A stretch of DNA of 47,154 bases from an uncultured Eubacteriales bacterium (GCA_900546485.1 URDK01000008.1:1-47154), one strand, 5' to 3'. Positions 1 through 8,190 are shown, counted from the stretch's first letter. Made by a program: numbers and translations. The notes: generated by a model from the letters alone, not told the origin.

Positions 1-257
1 TTGGTCTTTTTGGGCTCGTCGTAGGTCAGCGCCAGGGCGCTGTCGCCTATGCCCTCGGTGGTCGGGTCAGTCACAACGCCGAGCGTGGAGAGCACGGCAA
101 AGAGCGTGTTCACCACCGTGAGCAGCCTGTCTCCCGTCTCGGAAAGCTCCAGCGTGAAGCCGAATACCGCGGCCACAGCCTGTATGAGCAGCAGCACAGC
201 CGGTATCAGCGCCAGCCAGAAGGTCTTATTTTTAAGCCTTACTTTCCAGTTTATCAT
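1..257 (-). CDS. Phage holin, phi-LC3 family (partial at window edge)
   Basis: The gene begins at ATG 257 and runs off the left edge with no stop seen; 85 codons are visible. The protein opens with a short basic segment (MINWKVRLKNK), then a hydrophobic helix, a short polar stretch with an acidic turn, and a second hydrophobic helix before a charged tail ending DEPKKT. This small two-helix layout and the opening residues match the phi-LC3 holin family, which forms the membrane lesion that releases the endolysin. It follows the endolysin gene directly, the usual lysis-cassette partner. The family is only slightly longer, so little is missing. Confidence 0.8.
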   Translation of the reverse strand, partial: MINWKVRLKNKTFWLALIPAVLLLIQAVAAVFGFTLELSETGDRLLTVVNTLFAVLSTLGVVTDPTTEGIGDSALALTYDEPKKT

Positions 258-260
258 TCG

Positions 261-1079
261 TTATTTTCCTCCATTCATTCTGTACAGCATGGTCCAGATC
301 TGCTGCCTTGTCGCGGGTGAATCCGGGTTTTCCCCGTCCGATATTCCCTTTTGGATGACCCACTTGCGCGCCAGCTCCGCCTCATTGGACGGCTCCGGCG
401 TGGGCGTGGGCGTGGGCGTGGGCGTAACATTCAAACCATTCAGTCCCTTCTCACGCAGTACCACGGGATAGTCGATATAGGCCGCGTTCCTGTCCGTGCG
501 CCCGGTGATCCCGTCTATGCTGCCGGAGTTTGTGAACTGCCAGAGGCCTCCCGCCAGCGCGGGTTTGGAATTCAGGTCCGGCTTTGACGGCCACTGGGCC
601 AGCCAGATGTCGTAATCCTTCGGTATCGCTGCGTCGTAGTAGCGGCTCAAATAGTCCGGATTGGTGTAGATCATGGGACTATACTTCGCCGCAGATACCT
701 TGCCGCAAAAGGCGCGGGCAAAGGCGCTTATCAGTGTCTTGGTGACGGTGACTCCCTTCTTGAGCGCGTAATCCGCGCTGTCGCCCTCGAAGTCGAAGGC
801 TATCGGATATTCCAGCGTGTGCTTCGCCACCGCGGCGAGGGCGTATTCCGCCTCCTTTGCGGCCATGGCCTCTGTATAGGCGTAGGAAAACCAGTATATG
901 CCGCAGGGGATGCCGAGGCGGTTGCACTCGGTGATATTGCGCTCAAACTGGGGGTCAGGATTGTTCTGGCCGAACCCGGCGCGGATCATCGCAAACTGCA
1001 CTCCGGCGGTCTTGGCCTTTTCCCAGTTTATCGTCCCCTGCCACTGTGAAACGTCCACTCCGGTTTTGTATACGCTCAA
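261..1079 (-). CDS. Phage endolysin, GH25 muramidase with SLH-like tail
   Basis: A 272-residue lysozyme that would cleave peptidoglycan at the end of the phage cycle. The GH25 domain fills residues 5-210: DVSQWQG near 9-15 and the acidic DFE at 96-98 are the expected catalytic positions. A linker of five Thr-Pro pairs (219-228) joins a short tail (234-268) resembling one SLH motif (AxxW..GI..G....ATR), a likely wall-binding piece. I place the start at TTG 1079 because AAGAGGAGG lies just upstream; the reading frame stays open 16 codons further but into the preceding gene. It sits between the BspA-like fibre gene and the holin. Confidence 0.88.
   Translation of the reverse strand: MSVYKTGVDVSQWQGTINWEKAKTAGVQFAMIRAGFGQNNPDPQFERNITECNRLGIPCGIYWFSYAYTEAMAAKEAEYALAAVAKHTLEYPIAFDFEGDSADYALKKGVTVTKTLISAFARAFCGKVSAAKYSPMIYTNPDYLSRYYDAAIPKDYDIWLAQWPSKPDLNSKPALAGGLWQFTNSGSIDGITGRTDRNAAYIDYPVVLREKGLNGLNVTPTPTPTPTPEPSNEAELARKWVIQKGISDGENPDSPATRQQIWTMLYRMNGGK
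397..426 (-). repeat. In-frame hexanucleotide repeat in the endolysin linker
   Basis: Five tandem copies of GGCGTG (the last ends in A) on the plus strand encode the Thr-Pro pairs of the endolysin linker. The unit is six bases, so gain or loss of copies would lengthen or shorten the linker without shifting the frame. Confidence 0.85.
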
Positions 1080-1120
1080 TTTATTCCTCCTCTTAAAGCG
1101 CGGGCCGGCCAGGCCCGCGG

Positions 1121-2395
1121 TCAACACACTACAGTCCAGCCCTTGGCTGTGAGCACCTGCTTCTCCGCCTCTGTCAGGTCGAGCGCACCCGGCACGTTGT
1201 AGAGCAGCACATTCTTGTTGCGGCTTATGCTCGGCAGGCTGTCAAAGAGCTCTATCAACGCGTCGTGATCAAGCATGGCGTCCGTAAGGTTGATGCTGCT
1301 GCCCACCCATCCGGACGAGCTGTCCTTGAAGATCAGCTTCTGGAGAGCGATGCAGCGCTCAAACGCACCGACAAATCCGTCCTCCACCGGCGGCGCAGCC
1401 AGACTGATTGGCGGCAGCTCGCACAGAGAGGTGCAGCCATAAAAGCAGCTTTCAAAATCCGTGCCGGAGCTCGTGTCCATCCAGGAAAGGCTTCCGAGAG
1501 AATAGCAGTTGTAAAACGTGAATTTGAAAGACTCGACGGAGCTAGTATCCATCTCAGGGATACGCGAAAGCGCGCCGCAGTTTCCGAAGGTGTCCATAAA
1601 ATTAGTGACCTTACTGGTGTTCAGCGCAGGAAGTGCCGCGAGCGAATGGCATTCATAAAAAGCGCCGGCCATATCTGTGACGTACGTGGTATCCAGCGCC
1701 CGTATGGCCTGGAGGCTGTAACAGCAGCAAAACATATCGGTCATGTCCTCAAGGCGGTTTTCTCCGAACCACGCAAAATAGCGCAGCGAGGACATGGCAA
1801 GCTTCATGTCAAAGTTGCCGACCTTGACCATCGAGCACGATGGCAGGCGGCAGGCCAGGTCCACGACGTTCCAGTTGGCGTGATCCGCCGCCCGGCTGTG
1901 GGTCGCACTGCTCCAGGAGCTGATGCCCTGTCCGCTGATACGGAACACCAGCTGTCCCACACCCTCCGCCGTGGTGCTGTGGCAGGATGCCGCGTCTATT
2001 TCGGCCTCGTAGCTCACGCCCGAGCTCAGCGGCACGGATGCATCGGGTACAAAAGTTCCGTTCTCCGTCGAGCCGTATTCCACAGTGCAGCTGCCCGGGA
2101 ACTCCACGTTGAAGGCAATAAGGCCCTTGCTGTCCTTTGGCACGTGCATCAGAAAATACATCTCGTCCTCTCCCGGCTCCGGAAGGGGCAGCCATTCCGT
2201 CGGACGCAAGTTTCGGTAGTAAGACTCGGGGTCGAATGGGTCCTCCGTTCCGCCTCCGCTTATTTCGCCTATCTTGGCGGCATAGTCCCGGAACGTCGTG
2301 CCGGTCGGCACGTCCACGCCCCGAGCAGCGATGGCGTCGCGTATCGCGGCTTTCGTATCTTCAAGATATGCCAATTTGTCCGCGGTGGTTCCCAT
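1121..2395 (-). CDS. Phage tail fibre protein with BspA-like repeats
   Basis: A 424-residue protein. Residues 1-45 (TADKLAYLEDTKAAIRDAI) form a short helical segment often seen at the start of clostridial phage tail proteins. Residues about 190-350 contain repeated units of roughly 22-25 residues of the type DMFxxCxSLxxIxxLDTSxV, the signature of BspA-family (DUF285) leucine-rich repeats, which are usually surface adhesins. It begins at ATG 2395 after GGGGAGG and overlaps the end of the collagen-like fibre gene by one base (TGATG). Position between fibre and endolysin genes suggests host or mucosal surface recognition; that role is inference. Confidence 0.72.
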   Translation of the reverse strand: MGTTADKLAYLEDTKAAIRDAIAARGVDVPTGTTFRDYAAKIGEISGGGTEDPFDPESYYRNLRPTEWLPLPEPGEDEMYFLMHVPKDSKGLIAFNVEFPGSCTVEYGSTENGTFVPDASVPLSSGVSYEAEIDAASCHSTTAEGVGQLVFRISGQGISSWSSATHSRAADHANWNVVDLACRLPSCSMVKVGNFDMKLAMSSLRYFAWFGENRLEDMTDMFCCCYSLQAIRALDTTYVTDMAGAFYECHSLAALPALNTSKVTNFMDTFGNCGALSRIPEMDTSSVESFKFTFYNCYSLGSLSWMDTSSGTDFESCFYGCTSLCELPPISLAAPPVEDGFVGAFERCIALQKLIFKDSSSGWVGSSINLTDAMLDHDALIELFDSLPSISRNKNVLLYNVPGALDLTEAEKQVLTAKGWTVVC

Positions 2396-3456
2396 CAGAC
2401 CACCTCCCCGTTTATGGCGTCGAGCAAGCTGTTCAGGTCACCGAGCCCCGCGAGAGCCGCACTGAGGTCCGACTCGGTTCCGGTGTATCCTGCCTCAAGC
2501 GCGTACTGATAGGCGCTTTTGCCGTCAGCTCCGGGAGCGCCGTCAGCACCGGCGGGTCCCTGTGCCCCATCCTGTCCTGCCGGTCCCTGCGGACCGGTTT
2601 CGCCGGCAGGCCCGGCCTCGCCCTGGGCCCCCGTTTCACCTTTTGCGCCCTGGGGACCACGGATGTTGACGGAGGCCGGATTCTCCAGACCGCCGTCATT
2701 GCTCCAGCTCAGGTTTCCGGAGGCGTCTACGCTCGGCGTGAAGGTCACGCCGCTGCTGCCCGCGGCGCCCGCGGGACCGGTATCGCCTTTGTCTCCTTTC
2801 TCGCCCTTCTCTCCGGGCTCACCCTGGGGCCCGGCCGGGCCCTGGATGGGTCCGTTGTTCACCCACGAGCTCCCGCCCCATATGTAGATGTCGTAGGGCT
2901 CAGATGCGCCCACGCCGTAGGCGTCGCCCACAGCCGGAGCAGGTACTGCGCTCTGAAGCTCAGAGATGGAGACATAGTAGCCCATGATCTTGAAGCCGTT
3001 GCCGGTCTCGCCTTTCGGCCCCTGCGGGCCGGCCTCACCCTGGTCGCCCTTTTCGCCCTTCGGACCCTGAGCTCCGGTGTCGCCCTTTGTACCCTGGGGG
3101 CCCTGCGGGCCCTGAGGTCCCATGATGTTCACGGTCTCGGGGTTTGCAAGCGAGCCGTCGTTCGTCCAGGAGAGATTGCCCGCCGTATCGACGCTAGGCG
3201 TGAAGGTCCAGCCCTGCGCTCCGCGCTCGCCTGTCTCGCCCTTTGGCCCCTGCTCACCGGCGTCGCCCTTTGGAAGCACGAAGTCCAGCACGGCATGGGT
3301 CTCGCTGCCGCTGTTAATGACGGAAGCCTCGTCCCCCTTTGCGACGCTGCCTATGGCGACGGTGGCCGCCTCGCCGGGCGGGCCCTGTACGAGCTTTGCC
3401 CCGCCCGCATCCAGCGATACGGAGCCCGGAGAGAGGATGTCCAGCGTTATGCTCAC
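2395..3456 (-). CDS. Collagen-like phage tail fibre
   Basis: A 353-residue protein with three blocks of Gly-X-Y triplets rich in GPQ, GPK, GEK and GPA, so it should trimerise as a collagen-like rod. The blocks are separated by two near-duplicate segments of the form VTFTPSVDASGNLSWSNDG (the first copy reads WTFTPSVDTAGNLSWTNDG) and by a domain near YVSISELQSAVPAPAVGDAYGV that is common in phage fibres. The start is GTG 3456 behind GGAGG at seven bases; ATG is absent there. The start overlaps the previous gene by four bases, indicating translational coupling. No signal peptide is present, as expected for a virion protein. Confidence 0.82.
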   Translation of the reverse strand: MSITLDILSPGSVSLDAGGAKLVQGPPGEAATVAIGSVAKGDEASVINSGSETHAVLDFVLPKGDAGEQGPKGETGERGAQGWTFTPSVDTAGNLSWTNDGSLANPETVNIMGPQGPQGPQGTKGDTGAQGPKGEKGDQGEAGPQGPKGETGNGFKIMGYYVSISELQSAVPAPAVGDAYGVGASEPYDIYIWGGSSWVNNGPIQGPAGPQGEPGEKGEKGDKGDTGPAGAAGSSGVTFTPSVDASGNLSWSNDGGLENPASVNIRGPQGAKGETGAQGEAGPAGETGPQGPAGQDGAQGPAGADGAPGADGKSAYQYALEAGYTGTESDLSAALAGLGDLNSLLDAINGEVV

Positions 3457-3779
3457 AACACCACCTCCGATGTCGCGTCATACACGGCGAAGGCGTCCGG
3501 GCGGAGCACGCCGATCACATCGCCGCTCGTGAACTTCACGCGCACGTCCAGCGTCACGGAGCCGTTCGCCGGGAAGGCGAAGGTATCCGTCTGCGAAAGC
3601 GGCAGATAGAAGGAGTTGTTCCCCGGCTCGTAGCTCACATCCCCGGGGTAAAGCTTACGCAGCGCGTCGCCGACGCAGAACTCCACAGCCTCCACGTCGT
3701 CGGCGTTTATGAGCTCGCCGTTGAGCCGTATCTGGATGGGCACGGAGTAGGCGTCGCCCTGTTTTATCTTGGTTGCCAT
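3453..3779 (-). CDS. Small phage baseplate or fibre-attachment protein (BppU-N-like)
   Basis: A 108-residue protein predicted to be almost all beta strand. Its opening (KIKQGDAYSVPIQIRLNG) and the alternation of hydrophobic strands resemble the N-terminal domain of BppU-type baseplate proteins, which plug receptor-binding fibres into the tail. This family call rests on pattern and position only: it lies between the large tail-hub gene and the two fibre genes. It starts at ATG 3779 after GAGGTGAC, three bases beyond the upstream stop, so translation is probably coupled. Confidence 0.5.
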   Translation of the reverse strand: MATKIKQGDAYSVPIQIRLNGELINADDVEAVEFCVGDALRKLYPGDVSYEPGNNSFYLPLSQTDTFAFPANGSVTLDVRVKFTSGDVIGVLRPDAFAVYDATSEVVL

Positions 3780-3782
3780 GTG

Positions 3783-6371
3783 TCACCTCACATATCCCGT
3801 GCCGCGCACGCGTATGTCCACGGAGACCACCGTGGCCGTCGTGTCGGCGCTGTTGTTTGAGAGCTTGAGCTTGTAGTAGGTGAATTTCTTCGCCTTGAGC
3901 CTGATGCGGTTCATCTCCGGCACGCCCGCGGCGTCGCCGGTGGTAAAGCTGTACTCGGCGAAATCCGACTTGCGGTCCGTCTCGGCTGTGACGGCGAGGT
4001 AACCGTTGTCCTCGGGCTTTATGCCGACCCAGAGCATGGCGGAGTATTTCCGCTTGAAGTCCCGGTCGAAGGCCATGGAGCCGGACTCCCAATAGGCGTC
4101 GATGGGCTCGCCCTCATCGGAGCAATACTCGTCCGAGAAGTGGCGCAGCTGGCCGTCGGCGGTGCCGAAGTAGAGCTCGTCCTTGTAGTTGATTAGGCAC
4201 TTCGCGGCGAAGTTGGTGTATACGTACCAGGCATCGGCCTCTATGCCGTGGATGAGCGCCGTACCGTCCGCTCCGATGACGTAGTATTCGTGAGCGTACT
4301 TGTCGTAGAAGGTCTTGGCGGTGGAGAGGTCGAAGCTGCGGATGGTCTCATCCACGCGCTGGGAGATGCGCTCCGCGTTGCGCTCATCGCCGGTGATGTT
4401 GCCGGAGGAACTGGAGGAGCGCCACTCCACAACGCTTCTGCCGTCGAGCGTGCGCGGGCGGTTTTCCACCAGCACGGCCTGGCCGGGCGCGCAGTTGCCT
4501 ATGCTCCGGTTGACCGGCGTCACACAGAAGCCCGCCGTGACAGAGCCGTCCGTGAGCGTTATGGCGCTGTAGCTGATGCTCCAGGCGCTGTCGAGCTTGA
4601 AGGCCAGCAGGCGGTTGTAGTGGCGTATCATTGCGGTCAGCGGCGTGTTGGAGTCACCGACGTGGGCCACGTTCAGCTCGGGGAAGTAGTCGGCCCGGGG
4701 CTGTCCGTCGAAATCTATGCCGGTGTAGAAGCAGCGGTTCGTGCCGTCGCCGTAGACGAAGATGCGGGAATCCTGCGCGCCGTTGTAGAGCTCGGCATAG
4801 CGCATGGCGCGTATCTCATCTGCCGTATCTCCGGACGCCGTCCAGCCTATCTCGATGCTGTTCGTGCCCTCGGGCGGCGCGTTCGTGAAGGTCACGCTGC
4901 CCGCCGAGGTGTTGGGAGTCCAGCCCTCCATATCCGAGCCGTCTGCCGTCGAGTGCACATAGTCTATCGACACGAGGCCCTTTTCCGGGAGCACGAAGGT
5001 CTTTTCAGTGCCGTCAGGGGAAAATCTCGCTCGGCGCTGACCGCTCAGCTTGTTTATCTGCTCAAGCGCCGTGCCGCCGCCCGCGGGCGGGACGGACACG
5101 GCCACCATGGGCCGGTAACCGACGACGTCCGAGAGCGTACTGCCGTCCCAGACCTTGTACTCGGAGCCGTTGAGCAGATAGAGCTTGCCGTCAAACCCGA
5201 ACATGTGCACGTCGGAGCTGGTGTCTATCGCGCCGCAGGAGGTCTTGCCCCACTCGCCCCCTTCCCGCTGCTCCAGCTCCCAGAGGTAGCCGTTGCAGGC
5301 CGCGCAGAGCACCTCGCGCCCGTTCACGAAGCCGGACCAGATGCCGCGCACGACGCTGTCGGAGCTGTTGCCCTTGGCGGTGACGGGGTTGAAGTTCCAT
5401 GAGAAGCTCAGCTCCGTCCAGCGCGCGTAGAGATTGAGGGTGTCGCGCTCGTTGAGGTCGTAGCTGCTGCCCGCCATGCCGACGAGCGTGCCGCCTTCCG
5501 AGGCCGTGTACCAGCCCGCGAAGCTGTACCCGGGCCGGGACAGCGAGGGCAGAGTGATAGTGGGTGTGCCCCATTTTGAGCTCAGTCCCCGGTCCATCGC
5601 GTAGGGCAGGTCGATAAGGCCCTTGCCGCTCTCGTCGTAATACTGGACAGAGCCCTCCGTGGGGTCGTTGTAAAAGTAGCCCAGGAAGGTCTTCTGATAC
5701 TGCTGCGTGTCCGGCGTGTTGGCGCCGTAGCCGGGGTAATAATTCACGCTCGTGGGCCATGAGGGCACCGGGACATCCGGCAGAGGCTCATTCATATAGG
5801 CGTAGACGCGGCTGTCCTCACCGCTGCCGTTTGCAAGCACGAGCATAACGGAGTTGTCATACTCGCCGTAGAGGTCGCCTCTGTCTATGGCGGTCATGTT
5901 GTCGCGGCTGTCGGAGCCGCCGTTCCAGATGAAGCAGACCAGCTCATCGTCGCTTATCTCCCGGCTGCACGTGAGGCGCACGGCCCCGCCGGTATTATCA
6001 AAGCTGAAGGTACCGTCGCTGGGGGTGGATGCCGTTGCGTTTGCGTACTCTGCAAGGACGTGGGCCGTGACCTCCTCCATGCCGAAGAACTTGTAGGCCA
6101 GCGGATACTGCGCGTCGCTGTTTACGAAGCCGCGCGGCCCGACCTCCACGTCTATATAGAAGTTCTTGCCCGGCCTGGCTGATTTCTCGCACCATATGTT
6201 CAGCACGAAGCGTCCGTTCTCCACGCCGTCCGTATTGGTCTTGTTGAGGCCGGCCCAGCCCGTGCGCGTGTCCGCGTCCGAGGCGTATGCGGCGCTCTCG
6301 CTGAGCGTGTCCTGATATATGGAGCCGTTCCGGAAAGTCCGGGACTTGAAGAGCTGAAGTAAAGTTGCCAT
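3783..6371 (-). CDS. Large phage tail hub/nozzle protein with InlB-type repeat
   Basis: An 862-residue structural protein. The C-terminal half (about 330-862) looks like the beta-rich, propeller-like tail nozzle or stabilisation protein of short-tailed phages, with segments such as MIRHYNRLLAFKLDSAW and EWRSSSSSGNITGDE. An InlB B-type repeat sits at about 271-318 (RPGYSFAGWYTASEGGT then LYARW), a module usually found in bacterial surface proteins. The start ATG 6371 has GGGGAGG upstream. It is in the same frame as the preceding gene and separated from it by only one TGA and five codons, so the two may be halves of one ancestral protein. Confidence 0.65.
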   Translation of the reverse strand: MATLLQLFKSRTFRNGSIYQDTLSESAAYASDADTRTGWAGLNKTNTDGVENGRFVLNIWCEKSARPGKNFYIDVEVGPRGFVNSDAQYPLAYKFFGMEEVTAHVLAEYANATASTPSDGTFSFDNTGGAVRLTCSREISDDELVCFIWNGGSDSRDNMTAIDRGDLYGEYDNSVMLVLANGSGEDSRVYAYMNEPLPDVPVPSWPTSVNYYPGYGANTPDTQQYQKTFLGYFYNDPTEGSVQYYDESGKGLIDLPYAMDRGLSSKWGTPTITLPSLSRPGYSFAGWYTASEGGTLVGMAGSSYDLNERDTLNLYARWTELSFSWNFNPVTAKGNSSDSVVRGIWSGFVNGREVLCAACNGYLWELEQREGGEWGKTSCGAIDTSSDVHMFGFDGKLYLLNGSEYKVWDGSTLSDVVGYRPMVAVSVPPAGGGTALEQINKLSGQRRARFSPDGTEKTFVLPEKGLVSIDYVHSTADGSDMEGWTPNTSAGSVTFTNAPPEGTNSIEIGWTASGDTADEIRAMRYAELYNGAQDSRIFVYGDGTNRCFYTGIDFDGQPRADYFPELNVAHVGDSNTPLTAMIRHYNRLLAFKLDSAWSISYSAITLTDGSVTAGFCVTPVNRSIGNCAPGQAVLVENRPRTLDGRSVVEWRSSSSSGNITGDERNAERISQRVDETIRSFDLSTAKTFYDKYAHEYYVIGADGTALIHGIEADAWYVYTNFAAKCLINYKDELYFGTADGQLRHFSDEYCSDEGEPIDAYWESGSMAFDRDFKRKYSAMLWVGIKPEDNGYLAVTAETDRKSDFAEYSFTTGDAAGVPEMNRIRLKAKKFTYYKLKLSNNSADTTATVVSVDIRVRGTGYVR

Positions 6372-6386
6372 ATCCAGCGCCTCCCC

Positions 6387-6809
6387 TCAGCTCGATATCC
6401 CGGCGAATTTGTACACCAGGCCGTCCTCGCCCCTGAGATACCAGCCGATGTAATCTGCCTGGTTTTCGTTCGTGACATCGGCGCCCTCGCCCGTGAGCGT
6501 TATGCCGCCCACGCCGTCGACCTCGATGCCGGGGTACATGGTCATGGACGCCGTGCTCTCACCCGTCTCGGTCAGCAGCACCTTCGTGGTGCCGGTGTCC
6601 ACCTCGGCGGTGTACTCGCTCATGAGCCCGGCAATGCTTCGGCTGCCCGCGCGCTTTTTGAGCGCGCCGCCCGCGGTGACCTTGAAGTTGCGCATCAGCG
6701 CGGCCTCGCCCATCTTGAGACTGGCCTCGCCCTCGAGCGCCTCGTTGACACCGAGCCACTTTTTTATCTGGTATACGGCCTCGCTAACGGAGGTAATGAT
6801 CTGTGCCAT
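6387..6809 (-). CDS. N-terminal module of the phage tail hub/nozzle protein
   Basis: A 140-residue protein. Residues 19-57, with the spaced pattern LGVNEALEGEASLKMGEAA then MRNFKVT...LKKRAGSRS, match what I know as the start of tail nozzle or stabilisation proteins of short-tailed phages, where a long beta-propeller normally follows in the same chain. Here a TGA ends the frame and the 862-residue gene begins five codons later in the same frame. The gene starts at ATG 6809 with AAAGGAGG five bases upstream. It could be a true separate subunit, a nonsense split, or a readthrough product. Confidence 0.6.
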   Translation of the reverse strand: MAQIITSVSEAVYQIKKWLGVNEALEGEASLKMGEAALMRNFKVTAGGALKKRAGSRSIAGLMSEYTAEVDTGTTKVLLTETGESTASMTMYPGIEVDGVGGITLTGEGADVTNENQADYIGWYLRGEDGLVYKFAGISS

Positions 6810-6835
6810 GTTTTCCTCCTTTACTTAAAGGTAAA

Positions 6836-6869
6836 AGGCGAGCCGGGCCGCGGGTCTGCGGCCCGGCTC
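6836..6869 (-). terminator. Hairpin terminator after major capsid gene
   Basis: A perfect 12-bp stem (6840-6851 with 6858-6869, GAGCCGGGCCGC and complement) with a 6-base loop lies 10 bases past the capsid stop. On the minus strand it is followed by GCCTTTTACC. It probably lowers transcription of the tail genes relative to the capsid, or stabilises the upstream message. Confidence 0.7.
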
Positions 6870-6879
6870 AGGGTGCTTA

Positions 6880-7935
6880 TCAGGCGGAGTATGCCTTCTC
6901 CACGACGGTCGAGGGGTACTTCGCGTCAGTGAAGGCGTAGGCGCGGAGGGTCTGGCCCTCCTCGAGGGTGACGGACGCGCCGGAGCTCACGAGGGAGCGG
7001 GTATTGCTGTACCTCGGGTCGGTGCCGTCGGTGGTCACGTAGATGGTGGCGTCCGCCGCGGTGACGGAGACGGAGGCGCCGGAGCCGCCGAGGGCGGGAG
7101 CCTCCTGCACGCTGCCGGAGGCGGCGTAGACGTAGACGCCGTCGCACTTCTCGGCGAGGACGCCGGCCCAGTAGCGGACTCGGCCCTCTATGACGTTGCC
7201 GTCGATGCCCATCGGGTCCTTCTGGATCTTGTATTTGGTGAGCTTCTGGGCAAAGGGGCAGGCGTCCTTGTGCTGGAGGATGAAGTAGACGTTTGCGGGC
7301 ATGTCCGCATCGGGCACGACGTGGACGTCGAAGCCCGCGACGCGGGGCAGGGTGTTCTCGGTCAGGGCCTGGGAGCCGAGACGCTCGAGATAGGTGAGGT
7401 TGGCGAGGTTGGGCAGCATGGCGGCGTAGGTCTCGGCGATGAACATACCGCGGCCGGCGCGTGGGACGTGGCAGTTGTTCATGTGGCTGGCGCCGGCCTG
7501 GATGAGACCGAGCAGGGTCTCAGCCGTGGGCGCCTCGCCGCCGACGACCTTGCCCGCGCCGTAGGCCCACTTCATCATGACGTAGGCCTCGGTCTCAGGG
7601 ATGACCACGTCGCGTATCTGCACATGCAGACGCGCGGAGGCGTCCTTGACATTGTACTGGTCCTGGGCGTTGCCCTCGTCGATGGAGCCGGTGAAGGAGC
7701 GGTCACGCTCTATGCGGAAGGTCTGCACGCGGTCGCCTATCTCCTTAATGACGCCGTAGCGGGAGGTGCCGCTCTTGACGTAGTCGTTCATCTCCATCTT
7801 GTCGACGGAGTAAACGGAGACCTCGTTGACGCCGGTGAACTCCACCTTGTCGCTGGTGGCCCCGCGCAGGAGGCTCTCACGCGCGAAGGCGTCGTCTACG
7901 TACTTGCTGAATTTACTGGCGAGATTGATTGCCAA
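6880..7935 (-). CDS. Phage major capsid protein with C-terminal Ig-like domain
   Basis: A 351-residue protein in the capsid position, directly after portal and scaffold. The body (about 1-265) has capsid-like features: an N-terminal helix (LASKFSKYVDDAFARES), the short-tailed-phage style stretch FRIERDRSFTGSIDEGN, and VAGFDVHVVPDADMP. The last roughly 80 residues (270-351) look like a chitobiase C-terminal/Ig-like fold (IYVTTDGTDPRYSN then LRAYAF), a probable surface-exposed decoration domain. I accept TTG 7935 as start because AAAGGATG lies upstream and no ATG fits. No HK97 protease gene is nearby, so processing need not occur. Confidence 0.8.
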   Translation of the reverse strand: MAINLASKFSKYVDDAFARESLLRGATSDKVEFTGVNEVSVYSVDKMEMNDYVKSGTSRYGVIKEIGDRVQTFRIERDRSFTGSIDEGNAQDQYNVKDASARLHVQIRDVVIPETEAYVMMKWAYGAGKVVGGEAPTAETLLGLIQAGASHMNNCHVPRAGRGMFIAETYAAMLPNLANLTYLERLGSQALTENTLPRVAGFDVHVVPDADMPANVYFILQHKDACPFAQKLTKYKIQKDPMGIDGNVIEGRVRYWAGVLAEKCDGVYVYAASGSVQEAPALGGSGASVSVTAADATIYVTTDGTDPRYSNTRSLVSSGASVTLEEGQTLRAYAFTDAKYPSTVVEKAYSA

Positions 7936-8028
7936 AAGATATCATCCTTTCGATTTTAATAAAGCGGCGCTTCCGGCTGGTCTGCCCCCGCCGCAAAACA
8001 GGCGCTGGTCTCCCGCCCGTATTTTTCT

Positions 8029-8190
8029 GCGCGAAGCGCGTTTAAAAGTTTCGTCCACCTTTTCAAAGGTGGCAGGGTCCAGGGACAGCGTCCCTGGCCG
8101 CCCGCCGCAGCGGGCGGAATCCCCTTGTGCTCAAAGGAGATCAGGAAGGGGGTCCAAGGGGGAAACCCTATCAAGGGGTTTCCCCCTTTC
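8029..8190 (+). repeat. Dispersed multi-hairpin repeat, copy 1 (between capsid and scaffold)
   Basis: About 160 bases that match 38801-38964 in the same orientation. It contains a row of hairpins: CCACCTTT/AAAGGTGG (8055-8072), CCAGGGAC/GTCCCTGG (8079-8097), CCGCCCGC/GCGGGCGG (8098-8117), and a long imperfect stem built on AAGGGGGAAACCC/GGGGTTTCCCCCTT (about 8156-8189). It has no open frame of its own. Its place in the middle of a phage operon implies insertion of a small mobile or REP/MITE-like element. The rest of the 279-base gap (7936-8214) shows only the capsid ribosome site. Confidence 0.85.

Noticed and set aside
1265..3609. Long plus-strand open frames opposite the two fibre genes
   Set aside because: They mirror strongly biased GC-rich minus-strand genes, lack sensible domains or ribosome sites, and read as low-complexity Arg/Ala/Gly sequence.
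8029..8190. CRISPR array or insertion sequence as explanation of the hairpin repeat
   Set aside because: Only two copies lie 30 kb apart with no spacers, and the element is too short to encode a transposase.
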